64,000 nucleotides of DNA from Thalassotalea atypica (GTDB taxonomy: Bacteria; Pseudomonadota; Gammaproteobacteria; Enterobacterales; Alteromonadaceae). The notes beneath the pieces are model-generated. The model saw only the letters and a program-made list of their open reading frames with translations, did not search any database and was not told the origin of the DNA. The stretch lies in assembly GCF_030295975.1 (NCBI RefSeq), contig NZ_AP027364.1, positions 2,604,001 through 2,668,000 of the forward strand. The letters are read 5' to 3'. How positions within the stretch are numbered: the stretch's first letter is position 1; each line of letters starts with the position of its first letter. The position numbers and the translations under genes are program-made. This document shows, piece by piece, positions 53,497 to 63,658 of the stretch.

Positions 53497-54463
53497 CTTC
53501 TGGAGTATTTGGATTTCCGTTATCACACTAGGTTCATTAGTAGGTTGTTTTGTCCTATTGAAATGGTGTTTGAGAAACTTTGCTGGCGTAGATGAAGGTG
53601 AACCAATGGATCACACTTTCGACGGCATTCAAGAATTGAACAACCCACTACCTCGATGGTGGAGTATTTTCTTCTTAGTAACCATTGTTTGGGGTTTTGT
53701 CTATCTTGCACTTTATCCTGGATTAGGTAACTTTGCTGGCTTATTAGGCTGGAAAAGCTCTAACCAAGATGTGATGACACTTGAAGACTCAAAAGCACAA
53801 AGCCTTGCTAATTTGCAAGCAGGCTCTGGCGTATTAGTAGAATATGATCGTGAAGTAGCACGTGCTAACGAAAAATACGGTCCTATTTTTGCGGCATACG
53901 CTGAGCGTGATATTGCAGACTTAGCCACAGATGAAGACGCACTTAAAGTAGGACAACGCTTGTTCTTACAAAACTGTGCTCAGTGTCACGGCTCTGACGC
54001 ACGTGGTACCACTGGTTTCCCTAATCTAACGGACAACGATTGGCTGTATGGCGGCAGTGGTGCTGATATCAAACACAGTGTATTAGCAGGTCGTAAAGCA
54101 AATGGTATGATGCCATGGAAAGCAGCTTTAGGTGGCGATAACGGTGTTAATGACGTGGCAGCTTATGTATTAAGCTTAAGTGGCCGTAGCGCTTCAGTTG
54201 GTGATGCACAAGCCGGTAAAGAAAAGTTTGCCATGTGTATCGCTTGTCACGGTGACAAAGGCCAAGGTAGTGACGCAATGGGTATTGCCTTAGGTGCCCC
54301 AGCACTAAATGATAATATTTGGTTATACGGTGGAAGTGAAAAAGCCGTTCAGCAATCTATCCGCAATGGCCGAGCAGGCGTAATGCCAGCTTGGAAAGAT
54401 ATTTTGGGCGAAGAGAAAGTACACGTTATTAGCGCGTATGTTTACAGCTTATCTCAAAAATAA
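53489..54463 (+). CDS. ccoP: cbb3 oxidase subunit III, diheme cytochrome c
   Basis: A 324-residue membrane-anchored diheme cytochrome c. An N-terminal helix pair spans residues ~5-25 and 55-75. The extension 'DEGEPMDHTFDGIQELNNPLPRWWSIFF' is the CcoP signature. The two heme sites are 'NCAQCHGSDARG' and 'CIACHGDKGQGSD' (each CxxCH), with Met ligands in 'ANGMMPWKA' and 'GRAGVMPAWK'. It feeds electrons from soluble cytochromes to CcoO. It overlaps ccoQ by eight bases and is followed by a strong terminator, so the assembly genes after it need a second promoter or read-through. Confidence 0.97.
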   Translation: MSSFWSIWISVITLGSLVGCFVLLKWCLRNFAGVDEGEPMDHTFDGIQELNNPLPRWWSIFFLVTIVWGFVYLALYPGLGNFAGLLGWKSSNQDVMTLEDSKAQSLANLQAGSGVLVEYDREVARANEKYGPIFAAYAERDIADLATDEDALKVGQRLFLQNCAQCHGSDARGTTGFPNLTDNDWLYGGSGADIKHSVLAGRKANGMMPWKAALGGDNGVNDVAAYVLSLSGRSASVGDAQAGKEKFAMCIACHGDKGQGSDAMGIALGAPALNDNIWLYGGSEKAVQQSIRNGRAGVMPAWKDILGEEKVHVISAYVYSLSQK

Positions 54464-54483
54464 CATCTTATAATTAAGCACTC

Positions 54484-54513
54484 AAAAGCCTTGTCTTAGC
54501 ACAAGGCTTTTTT
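54484..54513 (+). terminator. Terminator after ccoP
   Basis: AAAAGCCTTGT and ACAAGGCTTTTTT pair across CTTAGC, ending in a T-run. Confidence 0.9.
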
Positions 54514-54617
54514 ATTGGTATTTTGAGATAAAAACGATAATTAAGTGCTCAAAAAAATGGTTCAGAGTTGATAAAAACAGTACAATATCGCCACTATCTC
54601 ATTGCGTATATTTTTAA

Positions 54618-55112
54618 ATGAAAACTCCTTGGTATAAAGAGCCCTGGGCTTGGTTAGTCTTTTTTCTTCCATTCTCTGCAGTTGTAGCGGGTATTGCCAC
54701 TTTTATTATTGCTAATAATGATCCTGATGACCTCGTAGTTGGTGATTATTATAAGAAAGGTAAAGCAATCAATTTGCAACTTTCAAAAATAAAGCACGCA
54801 CAAAAACTTGGTATGCGTTTTTCGTTGAAGCTTATCGACAATGAGCTTGTTGTTGTACCAACCGGTATTGAAAAAACCTTCCCATTGCTCAATGTTAATT
54901 TCTATCATCCAACCCAGGAAGAGAAAGATTTTTACCTTGCGTTAACGCCTGATGGTAATGGTCACTTTAGACACCAATTTGAACAATCGATTAGTGGCAA
55001 ATGGAAGTTAACAATAGCGCCATTTGAAAATCACTGGAAAATAGACTCAACGATCACGCTACCACAATCTGAGTTTATTGAGATTAAACCGACACCTTCC
55101 GCTGCAAACTAA
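54618..55112 (+). CDS. FixH-family oxidase assembly protein
   Basis: A 164-residue protein with one N-terminal membrane helix (~11-33), then a periplasmic beta-sandwich. 'NNDPDDLVVGDYYKKGKAINLQLSKIKHAQKLG' is the FixH/CcoH-like signature after the anchor. The end 'HFRHQFEQSISGKWKLTIAP' fits the family's YtkA-like fold. FixH helps mature cbb3 oxidase with the copper ATPase. Its stop codon overlaps the start of ccoI by one base (TAATG). It lacks cysteines, as usual for the family. Confidence 0.9.
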   Translation: MKTPWYKEPWAWLVFFLPFSAVVAGIATFIIANNDPDDLVVGDYYKKGKAINLQLSKIKHAQKLGMRFSLKLIDNELVVVPTGIEKTFPLLNVNFYHPTQEEKDFYLALTPDGNGHFRHQFEQSISGKWKLTIAPFENHWKIDSTITLPQSEFIEIKPTPSAAN

Positions 55113-57493
55113 TGGTTAACCCTTGCTACCACTGCGGTGAAATAGTCCCTAAAGGCATTTCTCTGTTTGTCCTTATTGATAAACACAATCGAGAAATGTG
55201 CTGCGTCGGCTGCCAGGCGGTGGCGCAGACAATCGTTGATAATAATTTAACGCAGTATTATAAATACCGAACTGAGCCAGCTCAAAAAAGTTCACCTTTA
55301 GTGCCTGAACAGTTGAATAAGCACAAATTGCTTGATGACGAAGTGTTGCAAAACGAATTCACTCATACTGAAAATGAATTCAAAGAAACGATACTCACTG
55401 TCGACGGTATCAGTTGCGCAGCATGTGCTTGGTTAATTGAAATGAAGGTTTTGCAGCTCGACGGCATAGCAAAAATATCCGTTAATGCAACAACTCAACG
55501 GGCCACGGTAAGATGGCATGAACAACAAATAAAGCTCAGTGAAATTTTGGCACAAATCGATAAAATCGGTTATCACGCCCTGCCCTTTAAAGCCAGTACA
55601 GCAGAAGAGCTAAACCAGGCAAAAGCAAAAGCTTTTATAAGGCGATTAGGTATCTCAGGCATACTCATGATGCAAGTAATGATGATTGCATTTGGTCTTT
55701 ATTTCGGTGCTTTTTCCGATATGTCTGAGCACAATTTAGTTTACCTGCGCCACGCCAGCCTAATCTTAACGATACCCATCATATTTTACGGGGCCCTACC
55801 TTTTTATGTTGGCGCTATAAACGCATTACGTTCGAGACAGTTGTCTATGGATGTGCCGGTTTCCATTGCCATACTATTAGCCTTTTCAGCCAGTGCATGG
55901 GCGACTATCAGTCAACAAGGTGAGGTCTATTTTGAATCAGTATCAATGTTCACATTCTTGCTGCTGATAGGAAAATTCTTAGAATTTCGTGCTCGCTCAC
56001 GTGCCGCGCAGGTTTCGGCTAACTTATTAAAACTGATGCCGATGACCGCGACCAAATTAGTCGATGAGAAAGAACAGTTCATTGCTGCTAGAAACCTAGT
56101 AAGAGCCGATGTTGTGATTATCCGCCCTGGTGAAACCGTACCCGCAGACGGCGTAATAGTTAATGGTAAAAGCCAGTTAAATGAGGCTATGTTATCTGGA
56201 GAGCAGCTTCCTATTGAAAAAGCAATCGGTGATAGTGTATTTGCCGGTACAATTAACGGCGACGGCAATTTAACCGTTGAAGTAAAGCAACCTGGTTCAA
56301 ATACGTTTTTAAGTCAACTGATCCGACTGTCAGAATCTTCACAAGCGCACAAACCTAAAATCGCCAAAATATCAGACAAAATAGCCCAGTACTTTATCGC
56401 GGTCATTTTACTTACCGCAATTGGTACTGCCATCTACTGGCAACAACATTTACCCAGTGAAGCGTTCTGGATCACACTCTCCGTGCTGGTTGCGACTTGT
56501 CCTTGTGCTTTATCTTTAGCGACACCAACGGCATTAACATGTGCCACAACTCGCTTAAATAAAGAAGGCATCATGGTAAAATCAGCACATGTGTTGGAAA
56601 CAATTCCAACGATATCGTGTTTTGCTTTTGATAAAACCGGCACTTTAACCTATGGTCAATTTACTATTTCCAACGTAGTAATAGAAAATCCGTATTTCAC
56701 AAAAAACCAGCTATTATCGTACGCTGCTGCACTAGAAAGTCATTCTGAACATCCTATTGCAAAAGCATTTATTGAACACAGAGATTTTTCAATCAATGCA
56801 CGAAATATAGAAGTTCACCCGAGCAATGGCATTAGCGGTATCATCGATAATAAAACCATTAAAGTGGGTAAGGCATCATGGTTACTTGATGATATCAACT
56901 CCCCTTACCTAGACAGTCAGGTTGTCATACTCATTGACGACCAACTTGCTGGTGTAATTTACCTTTTGGATGCTATCCGTGATGATGCAAAAACGTTGTT
57001 GAATTCATTAACTCAGCAGAACATTGAAACCATGATGCTCTCTGGAGATAATAAAGCAGGTTGTCAGCGTGTTTTTGACGCACTCAGCCTAAGCAGTTTT
57101 AATAGCGGTTTATCTGCCCAACAAAAAATGGAAATCATCCAAGAAAAACATCAAGGCGCTATTGTCGCCATGGTCGGCGATGGCGTAAACGATACGCCTG
57201 TATTTAGCGCTGCTCATGTTGCTATGGCTATGGGCAGTGGTACGGACGTCGCAAAATCAGGGGCAGATGTTATATTACTAAACAACAGGCTCTCATCTAT
57301 CTCCTTGCTGAGTAAAGTGGCTAAACTCACTAAACGTGTTATTTGGCAAAACTACCTTTGGGCATTTGGCTATAATGCGCTGGTACTACCACTAGCTGTT
57401 TCAGGGATGATTACCCCTTATATGGCGGTAATTGGTATGTCAGCCAGTTCTATTTTGGTTATCACAAATTCATTAAGATTATTAAAAGCATGA
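55112..57493 (+). CDS. ccoI: Copper-exporting P-type ATPase for cbb3 oxidase assembly
   Basis: A 793-residue P1B ATPase that supplies copper to the periplasm for the oxidase CuB site. The N-terminus has a Cys-rich region ('NPCYHCGEIVPKGI' and 'REMCCVGCQAVAQ') typical of CcoI/FixI, then a heavy-metal domain with 'DGISCAACAWLIE'. The CPC site is within 'LVATCPCALSLATPTAL', the phosphorylation site is 'DKTGTLTYGQF' and the hinge is 'AMVGDGVNDTPVFS'. These separate it from CopA by the Cys-rich extension and by the operon position. It overlaps fixH by one base and ccoS by four bases. Confidence 0.96.
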   Translation: MVNPCYHCGEIVPKGISLFVLIDKHNREMCCVGCQAVAQTIVDNNLTQYYKYRTEPAQKSSPLVPEQLNKHKLLDDEVLQNEFTHTENEFKETILTVDGISCAACAWLIEMKVLQLDGIAKISVNATTQRATVRWHEQQIKLSEILAQIDKIGYHALPFKASTAEELNQAKAKAFIRRLGISGILMMQVMMIAFGLYFGAFSDMSEHNLVYLRHASLILTIPIIFYGALPFYVGAINALRSRQLSMDVPVSIAILLAFSASAWATISQQGEVYFESVSMFTFLLLIGKFLEFRARSRAAQVSANLLKLMPMTATKLVDEKEQFIAARNLVRADVVIIRPGETVPADGVIVNGKSQLNEAMLSGEQLPIEKAIGDSVFAGTINGDGNLTVEVKQPGSNTFLSQLIRLSESSQAHKPKIAKISDKIAQYFIAVILLTAIGTAIYWQQHLPSEAFWITLSVLVATCPCALSLATPTALTCATTRLNKEGIMVKSAHVLETIPTISCFAFDKTGTLTYGQFTISNVVIENPYFTKNQLLSYAAALESHSEHPIAKAFIEHRDFSINARNIEVHPSNGISGIIDNKTIKVGKASWLLDDINSPYLDSQVVILIDDQLAGVIYLLDAIRDDAKTLLNSLTQQNIETMMLSGDNKAGCQRVFDALSLSSFNSGLSAQQKMEIIQEKHQGAIVAMVGDGVNDTPVFSAAHVAMAMGSGTDVAKSGADVILLNNRLSSISLLSKVAKLTKRVIWQNYLWAFGYNALVLPLAVSGMITPYMAVIGMSASSILVITNSLRLLKA

Positions 57494-57696
57494 GTGTAAT
57501 TTACGTTTTAATTCCAGTTGCTGTGTTGCTAACAATTATTGGTATTTATTTGTTTTTTTGGGCCGTAAAAACTGAACAATTTGATGACCTAGAAAAAGAA
57601 GGTTTAAGTATACTGTTTGATGATGAAAATAATGACGGCCCAGGTAAAAATGAATCAGAAAAACTATCAGAACACCCTGATAGCAAAAAAAAGTAA
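57490..57696 (+). CDS. ccoS: CcoS-type small assembly protein
   Basis: A 68-residue protein with one N-terminal membrane helix (~3-24) and a polar tail. The 'FFWAVKTEQFDDLEKEGLSILFDDE' stretch is the well-known CcoS signature (W-A-V-x-x-x-Q-F-D-D-L). CcoS is needed for heme and copper cofactor insertion into the cbb3 oxidase. It overlaps ccoI by four bases (ATGA). Confidence 0.95.
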   Translation: MSVIYVLIPVAVLLTIIGIYLFFWAVKTEQFDDLEKEGLSILFDDENNDGPGKNESEKLSEHPDSKKK

Positions 57697-57773
57697 GAAT
57701 AATCGTAACTGATTTTATCAGTCCATTTTAGGTTAAATGTAAAAGCCATTTGCCCTACAAGAGACTTCGCGAC

Positions 57774-58445
57774 ATGAATATAGATTTTTTTTCTGCTTTT
57801 ATCATTGGTTTATTGGGTAGCGGACATTGTATTGGCATGTGTGGCGGTATCACCAGCATGTTGACCAGCGCGATGCCACAAAACAAGCGTAAACCCAGTG
57901 CTATACTGGTTTTTTCGTATAATATTGGCAGGATCCTTTCTTATACATTAATTGGCGCAATTGCCGGATTTACTGGCTCATTAGCGATACATTCTTTAGG
58001 TTTTCCATTAACCATTTTACGGGTTTTGGCGGCCTTATTCCTGATATTGCTTGGCCTGTACATGGGGCAATGGGCAATGATACTGTCAAAACTTGAAACC
58101 CTAGGTAAACATTTGTGGAAACATATATCGCCACTTAGCCGTAAGCTAATTCCTGTAACTACTCCTTCTAAAGCACTGTTACTAGGTACATTATGGGGCT
58201 GGCTACCTTGTGGGCTCGTCTACTCAACATTGACTTGGTCGCTAGCAAGTGGCAACGCGTTAAATGGTGCAAGTATCATGTTTGCTTTCGGGCTAGGTAC
58301 ACTGCCAGCGCTCGTTACATTGTCCTTTGGTTTTTTCTCAATTGGAAAGTTAGTCAAAGATATTAGATTTCGCCAATTCATAGGTTTGTCACTAATTTGT
58401 TATGGAATTTATAGCTTACAGGTTGCCTATAGTGCGTGGTTTTAA
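57774..58445 (+). CDS. TauE/SafE-like membrane protein of the cco cluster
   Basis: A 223-residue polytopic membrane protein of the DsbD-like/TauE-SafE group (about six helices), with '[18 protein letters not shown]' containing the H-C-x3-M-C-G-G motif typical of cbb3-linked members, and '[46 protein letters not shown]'. Homologues follow ccoS in many gammaproteobacteria and are annotated sulfite exporter TauE/SafE. A copper- or cofactor-related role is likely from context. The ATG at 57774 is chosen; a TTG eight codons earlier is not supported. Confidence 0.88.
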   Translation: MNIDFFSAFIIGLLGSGHCIGMCGGITSMLTSAMPQNKRKPSAILVFSYNIGRILSYTLIGAIAGFTGSLAIHSLGFPLTILRVLAALFLILLGLYMGQWAMILSKLETLGKHLWKHISPLSRKLIPVTTPSKALLLGTLWGWLPCGLVYSTLTWSLASGNALNGASIMFAFGLGTLPALVTLSFGFFSIGKLVKDIRFRQFIGLSLICYGIYSLQVAYSAWF

Positions 58446-58492
58446 TATCATGTGTACTTGCAAATGCATTAATTAATTGGAATCGAGAGCCA

Positions 58493-59212
58493 ATGCCTCA
58501 AAAATCGTGTGATGCTAATAATCATATCCATTGTCAAAATTGTAGCATCAGTGAATTATGCTTACCGTTTTCACTAAATGAGCAAGAACTAGACACATTA
58601 GATAACATTATTGATCGTAAGCGACCTATTCGTAAGAATGAGAAAATTTTCGCCGACGGTGAAGAACTGCATTCTCTATACGCTATCCGTTCTGGTACAT
58701 TTAAAACCTATACCATAGACGCAAATGGCGAAGAGCAAATTACAGGATTTCACTTAGCAGGTGATTTACTTGGTTTCGACGCAATATCAAACACAGAACA
58801 CCAAAGTTTTGCTCAAGCACTTGAAACCGCAATGGTCTGTGAAATTCCATACGATACACTAGATCAACTTTCTGATTCTATGCCATCTTTAAAGCGTCAA
58901 GTACTTCGTTTAATGAGCCAGGAAATTCGCACTGATCAAAATATGTTGTCGTTGCTAAATAGAAAAAATGCCGAACAACGCTTAGCTACCTTTATCGCGT
59001 CACTATGTGATCGTTATAAAGAACGTGGATTATCTTCTAAAGAATTTAGATTAACCATGACCCGCGGCGATATCGGTAATTATATTGGTCTGACGGTAGA
59101 AACCATTAGCCGATTATTAAACCGCTTTCATAAAGAGGGTTTAATTGAAGTTAACGGAAAACTGATCACTATTTTAGATAGAGACAAGCTGTACAGTACA
59201 GCGTTGCTTTAA
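58493..59212 (+). CDS. fnr: Oxygen-sensing transcriptional regulator FNR
   Basis: A 239-residue FNR/CRP-family regulator. The [4Fe-4S] ligands are Cys14, Cys17, Cys23 and Cys116, with the same spacing (3, 6, 93) as E. coli FNR C20, C23, C29, C122; Cys6 is extra. The cyclic-nucleotide-fold core is followed by a C-terminal helix-turn-helix ('[23 protein letters not shown]') with the FNR recognition helix. It activates anaerobic and microaerobic genes and probably controls the cco genes next to it and torCAD. The ATG at 58493 gives the family start; 19 upstream in-frame codons are rejected. Confidence 0.97.
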   Translation: MPQKSCDANNHIHCQNCSISELCLPFSLNEQELDTLDNIIDRKRPIRKNEKIFADGEELHSLYAIRSGTFKTYTIDANGEEQITGFHLAGDLLGFDAISNTEHQSFAQALETAMVCEIPYDTLDQLSDSMPSLKRQVLRLMSQEIRTDQNMLSLLNRKNAEQRLATFIASLCDRYKERGLSSKEFRLTMTRGDIGNYIGLTVETISRLLNRFHKEGLIEVNGKLITILDRDKLYSTALL

Positions 59213-59265
59213 TTTAATATTGCTCAACACTTTTCATCACTATTTTTCCATACTATGCTATTAAT

Positions 59266-59286
59266 GACGCAATAATTTATTGCGTC
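59266..59286 (+). terminator. Hairpin after fnr (possible terminator)
   Basis: GACGCAATA-ATT-TATTGCGTC is a perfect 9-bp stem 53 bases after the fnr stop. There is no clear U-run after it, so termination is uncertain; it may instead be part of the uspE promoter region. Confidence 0.4.
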
Positions 59287-59292
59287 TAAATG

Positions 59293-59306
59293 TTGATTTA
59301 AAACAA
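59293..59306 (+). promoter_or_regulatory. FNR-box candidate upstream of uspE
   Basis: TTGATTTAAAACAA matches nine of ten conserved positions of the FNR box (TTGATNNNNATCAA). It lies 66 bases before the uspE ATG at a spacing compatible with an activator site near -41.5. fnr is the gene directly upstream. Confidence 0.5.
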
Positions 59307-59371
59307 ATTATTGTTTTTATGCCTGTTGCATCATGGTTATAACAGGCTCATAACAGTAATGAGAGGCAATC

Positions 59372-60298
59372 ATGGAAAAGTATCAAAAAATATTAGTTGT
59401 AATCGATCCCACTGTTGAAGACCAAAAAGCATTGAAGCGTGCTATACACATGGCAAAATTAACAAATGCTTCTGTAACTGCTTTTTTAAGTATCTTCGAC
59501 TTTTCATACGAAATGACCACCATGCTTTCTAGTGAAGAACGCGAGTCGATGCGTCAAACAGTAATAGATGATCGCGCACAGTGGATCAAAGATATTTTAG
59601 CTGACATAGAGCTTGGTGACATTAATATCAACACTCAAGTTGTTTGGCATAATCGCCCCTTTGAAGCTGTCATTGAAAAAGTAATAGACGATAGCTATGA
59701 CATGGTTATTAAGGGTACCCACCAACACGACAAGCTCAAATCCGTTATATTTACCCCAACTGATTGGCATTTGCTACGTAAATGTCCTTGCCCAGTATTA
59801 CTGGTAAAAGACCATAGTTGGCCAGAAAATGGCAATATTATTGCTGCCATCAATGCTGGTAGTGATGAGTCAGAACATCAATCACTTAATGACAAAATCA
59901 CGGAAGAAGCTATCCACATAGCTGGACTGATCAAGTCTAATGTACATTTAGTTAATTCTTTTCCTGGCACGCCTGTTAACATTGCCATTGAAATTCCAGA
60001 ATTCGACGCAAGTCAATACAATGACACTATGATGCAGCACCATAAAGACTCTATGAAGGTGCACGCCGAGAAATTTTGTATTCCAGTAGAAAACACCTAT
60101 GTAAACGAAGGTCTACCTGAAGACATTATCGAGAGCCTTTCAACACAACTTGATGCTGAATTAGTCATCCTCGGCACCATTGGCAGAACGGGAATTTCGG
60201 CAGCACTTATTGGTAATACAGCAGAACATGTTATTGATAGACTCAACTGTGATGTTCTAGCTTTAAAGCCGCAAGGCTATAAATCCCCATTACAATAA
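59372..60298 (+). CDS. uspE: Universal stress protein UspE
   Basis: A 308-residue protein made of two universal-stress-protein (Usp) domains, the size of E. coli UspE (316). Each half starts with a beta strand and ends with an ATP-type or DxxG site: 'KILVVIDPTVEDQKALKRAI' with 'DMVIKGTHQHDKLKSVIFTPTDWHLLRKCPCPVLLVK' in the first, and 'DAELVILGTIGRTGISAALIGNTAEHVIDRLNCDVLALKP' in the second. It acts in the cytosol in stress tolerance and aggregation. It follows fnr as in E. coli. AGAGG lies shortly before the ATG. Confidence 0.95.
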   Translation: MEKYQKILVVIDPTVEDQKALKRAIHMAKLTNASVTAFLSIFDFSYEMTTMLSSEERESMRQTVIDDRAQWIKDILADIELGDININTQVVWHNRPFEAVIEKVIDDSYDMVIKGTHQHDKLKSVIFTPTDWHLLRKCPCPVLLVKDHSWPENGNIIAAINAGSDESEHQSLNDKITEEAIHIAGLIKSNVHLVNSFPGTPVNIAIEIPEFDASQYNDTMMQHHKDSMKVHAEKFCIPVENTYVNEGLPEDIIESLSTQLDAELVILGTIGRTGISAALIGNTAEHVIDRLNCDVLALKPQGYKSPLQ

Positions 60299-60350
60299 AA
60301 AGGCGGTTAGCACCGGCAATAATTATTAACCAATAAATGCTTACTCTTTC

Positions 60351-60393
60351 TTGGCTTCCTATACGATACACACACTAAGTCGTAGGAAGCCAA
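60351..60393. terminator. Inverted repeat between uspE and torD (possible terminator)
   Basis: TTGGCTTCC and GGAAGCCAA (perfect 9 bp) plus ACGA/TCGT inside flank a 13-base loop. It is placed between convergent uspE and torD; the downstream sequence is only modestly T-rich, so it is a weak candidate. Confidence 0.45.
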
Positions 60394-60453
60394 TAATTGT
60401 CTCTTTTCACCCAAATAAAGCTTATAGCTATTTTTTACTTTATGAGCTAATCA

Positions 60454-61155
60454 TTATTTTAGGTTGATAATATCAAATTTTAACCACTGTAACGTTAACT
60501 CTGCAACCGCATTATAGAACGAACCATTATCGTGTTTATTCACTTGGCTGACAAAATCACCGAGCCAAGTCATGAGATAGTGCTCTATAAAATCAAGCTG
60601 CTCCTTACGCCCTGCTGTATTACATAGGTGGCCAATATAAGCCAAAATTATCGCAATATGATCTCCTGGCTCAGGAAAGTCATTATGAATTTGCAATTTA
60701 TTATCCGTTAAAAACGAAATCATTCTCTGGTGAAGCTCGCCAAAAAGTTCAACCCTATCTTTTTTCTTCCGCGAGCTTGGTTGATTACTAACCGCATCAT
60801 TTGTCTTCGAGCTAAAATATTGCCCAGCATATGGTGACACACTGGTTCTGCCATCGACTAAGAACAAGCCGCAAAAATCAGCGGCAAGTTCAAGCACTGC
60901 TTGTTCAGAGTTAAGCGACGCCAATTTAGTATTAATCTCACTTATTGAAGCCGACAAACTTGGCTCAAGGGCAAGTGAAGCTAAAAAGCTCTGCCCTTGT
61001 TCTGATGATAATTGCATCACTAAATCCGAGGTCACTTCTTTGGCAAAGAGTGATGAGAGAAAGTTATATACGATTGCTCTCGCTTGACTTTCTTTAGCTA
61101 GGTCTGCAGCCGTTTCTTGCGTAGCCCCTTGATTTACCGTTCTTGATTTAGTCAC
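60454..61155 (-). CDS. torD: TorD-family chaperone for TMAO reductase
   Basis: A 233-residue all-helical cytosolic chaperone of the TorD/DmsD family. It binds the Tat signal of TorA and helps molybdenum cofactor insertion. Typical segments are '[22 protein letters not shown]', '[24 protein letters not shown]' and '[19 protein letters not shown]' with the conserved E-P-x-D-H motif. The start overlaps the torA stop by four bases. It ends with the '[29 protein letters not shown]' region typical of TorD. torCAD order is the same as in E. coli. Confidence 0.93.
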   Translation of the reverse strand: MTKSRTVNQGATQETAADLAKESQARAIVYNFLSSLFAKEVTSDLVMQLSSEQGQSFLASLALEPSLSASISEINTKLASLNSEQAVLELAADFCGLFLVDGRTSVSPYAGQYFSSKTNDAVSNQPSSRKKKDRVELFGELHQRMISFLTDNKLQIHNDFPEPGDHIAIILAYIGHLCNTAGRKEQLDFIEHYLMTWLGDFVSQVNKHDNGSFYNAVAELTLQWLKFDIINLK

Positions 61156-63644
61156 GCACCTATCTCCAATGGTCCTTGAAATGAAGTTACTTGTGGTAAC
61201 TTACCACGAAATTTTTCATAATCTACTAAACAGGTATAGGCAGAGCAAGCTTGCGCTAATTTAGATGAGCCAATATCTTGGGTTAATGTGTTTGGATCGC
61301 CATAGCTACAAAGTGCACCAACTTTTGCACCACCAGAAATGCTGCCATCATCGCCAACAGGGCCATACCAAGCACCTTCATGTATGCGGATAACACCTTG
61401 GGGAAAATTGTTGCTGACAACAGCGCCTGCAAGTAATTGGCCCCGGTCATTAAATACTCTCACCACATCACCATTTTTAATGCCACGTTGTTTAGCGTCT
61501 TCAGGGTTTAGATAAACCGGCTCTCTGTCTTGTACTGCATAAGATTGGCGATACTCTTTTGACTCACACATTTGTGAATGTAACCGTTTATCAGGGTGAC
61601 AAGATTGCATCCAGATCGGGTGTTTGTCTGACCCAGGGCCGCCATGGCTTCGCTCTGTTTTTTCCATCCACATTGGGTGACCTTTACAATCATCGTATTG
61701 ATAGCGGTCAATTTTGCGGCTAAAGATCTCAATTAACCCCGACGGTGTACCTAAAGGGTTTATTTCGGGATCATCTCTAAAGTCAGCATGTCGAGTCCAA
61801 GGCTTACCTTCACCAAAGTGTACATAACCGTCTTGCCAAAATTGTTCAAAATCAGGCATTGCAAATTTACCATCATTAGCAGTTTTGCATTCGCTGTAAA
61901 GCTTCTTAAGCCAATCAAGCTCAGTCATGCCACGCGTATATTCTTTCTCTTTACCTAGAATACGGGCAAAACGGGTGAATATTTCATAATCAGACAAGCT
62001 ATCAAATAGCGGTTCAACCATTTTTTGCATTGCCAGCAAACCACGGTTTGCGTAACTGCCATAAATATCAATGTCATTTCGCTCCATCGTCGTACAAGCC
62101 GGCAATACAATATCTGAAAAACGACAGGTTGCTGTCCAGTTGATATCAATGCTTACAACACATTCAAGCTTATGAAAAGCTTCTTTCATACGGTTCCTGT
62201 CTTGATGGTGATTCCACGGATTGTTACCTGAGAAAATCATCATTTTTATGTCAGGGTAAGTAACTTTTGCGCCATTAGCGTCAATGACTTTGCCTGGCTC
62301 TAAAATAGCGTCAATCCAACGTGCTACTGGAATGGTACTGCTTGCACCTTTAAAGTCATCGCTATCGAAAATTGGTTTTTGACCTTCGTCTAAATTTCGT
62401 GGGAAAGCCCCTGGAGCCGCTGCGCCAGAAGAAGGCACACCAATACTTGAATAATGATGACCATAACTAATGCCGCCACCAGGTAATCCAATTTGCCCGA
62501 TCATAGTGGCTAAGACTGCCGCCATCCAATAAGGTTGTTCACCGTGTTGCTGGCGTTGAATACACCAGCCCATTAACATTTGCGTGCGACCAGCAACCAT
62601 GGTTTTTGCCAAGTCTTTGATCACTTCAACTGGCACCGATGTAATTTTTTCTGCCCACTGTGGGGTTTTAGCAATACCGTCACTTTCGCCAGTTAAATAC
62701 GGCACAAAACGCTCGAACCCTAAGCTATAACCGTCGATAAATTTTTGATCATGTAAATTATTGGAGTAAAGCTCATAAGCGATAGCCAACATTAAGGCGA
62801 CATCGGTTTGTGGATTAACATAGATTTTTTCACAACCTAAGTAATCTTGAGTCTTAGATGCCACGGGATCTATACTGATCACACGAATTTTACCTTGTTT
62901 TACTTTCTCTTTTAGTTGCGCAAGGTATTCATAACTTTCATGGGTTTCTGCATTCCAGCCCACTTGTAAGTTTTTATAAGGATCATTAGCCCATAAAATA
63001 ATGGTTTTAGCATTATCTAAAATAAGCGGCCATGAAGTTCCTTGAGCATAAACTTCTGTTGAACCTAACACATACGGCAGTATGGTTTGCCCGGCACCTG
63101 TTGAGTAATCACCAATTTTTTTAACAAAGTTTCCATGCATACCAACAGCGCGCTGCATATGGCTGGTACTAGAATGTAATTGCCCTGTTGCACGCCAGCC
63201 GGTTTGCCCTGCATGCAAGCCAGACGGGCCGTAATTAGTTTGTACTTCATCAAGTGATTGCTTAAGGAGTGTTAATGCTTGATCCCAAGTGACTCGAACA
63301 AAACGAAAATCGCCCCGCTGTGTAGTATCACTTTTATGGCCTTTTAATAAAAAATCTAGCCGTACCATAGGGTAACGAATTCGTGATGGATTATAGACTA
63401 AGCCCTTAACACCGTTAATCATGTCTGTTGGATACTTATCTAAATCAAACGGCTTAACTTGATCAATAACACCATTTTTTCGTTTGATTTTAAACGCACC
63501 AAAGTGTGAGCCAGTGGTTAACCAATCGTCACGTTTTTTAGCGCCGACGTTTGCTAAAGCGTTTAGTGGTGTTAACACTGAAGCGGTACTTGCTAGGGTA
63601 AATGATGTCGCTAATATGCCCTTTAAAAAACTTCTTCTTTTCAT
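61152..63644 (-). CDS. torA: Trimethylamine-N-oxide reductase, catalytic subunit
   Basis: An 830-residue molybdopterin enzyme of the DMSO-reductase family, TorA/BisC branch. It reduces TMAO to trimethylamine in the periplasm as an anaerobic electron acceptor. The Tat signal is [19 protein letters not shown] (RRxFLK at 3-8). The Mo-site region is '[20 protein letters not shown]', followed by '[16 protein letters not shown]'. The C-terminal molydopterin-binding domain has '[35 protein letters not shown]'. No iron-sulfur cysteine motif is present at the N-terminus, as in TorA. Upstream is torC, downstream torD (overlap four bases). No torT, torS or torR is in the window. Confidence 0.96.
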   Translation of the reverse strand: MKRRSFLKGILATSFTLASTASVLTPLNALANVGAKKRDDWLTTGSHFGAFKIKRKNGVIDQVKPFDLDKYPTDMINGVKGLVYNPSRIRYPMVRLDFLLKGHKSDTTQRGDFRFVRVTWDQALTLLKQSLDEVQTNYGPSGLHAGQTGWRATGQLHSSTSHMQRAVGMHGNFVKKIGDYSTGAGQTILPYVLGSTEVYAQGTSWPLILDNAKTIILWANDPYKNLQVGWNAETHESYEYLAQLKEKVKQGKIRVISIDPVASKTQDYLGCEKIYVNPQTDVALMLAIAYELYSNNLHDQKFIDGYSLGFERFVPYLTGESDGIAKTPQWAEKITSVPVEVIKDLAKTMVAGRTQMLMGWCIQRQQHGEQPYWMAAVLATMIGQIGLPGGGISYGHHYSSIGVPSSGAAAPGAFPRNLDEGQKPIFDSDDFKGASSTIPVARWIDAILEPGKVIDANGAKVTYPDIKMMIFSGNNPWNHHQDRNRMKEAFHKLECVVSIDINWTATCRFSDIVLPACTTMERNDIDIYGSYANRGLLAMQKMVEPLFDSLSDYEIFTRFARILGKEKEYTRGMTELDWLKKLYSECKTANDGKFAMPDFEQFWQDGYVHFGEGKPWTRHADFRDDPEINPLGTPSGLIEIFSRKIDRYQYDDCKGHPMWMEKTERSHGGPGSDKHPIWMQSCHPDKRLHSQMCESKEYRQSYAVQDREPVYLNPEDAKQRGIKNGDVVRVFNDRGQLLAGAVVSNNFPQGVIRIHEGAWYGPVGDDGSISGGAKVGALCSYGDPNTLTQDIGSSKLAQACSAYTCLVDYEKFRGKLPQVTSFQGPLEIGA

Positions 63645-63658
63645 GAGATAGGCTCCAA

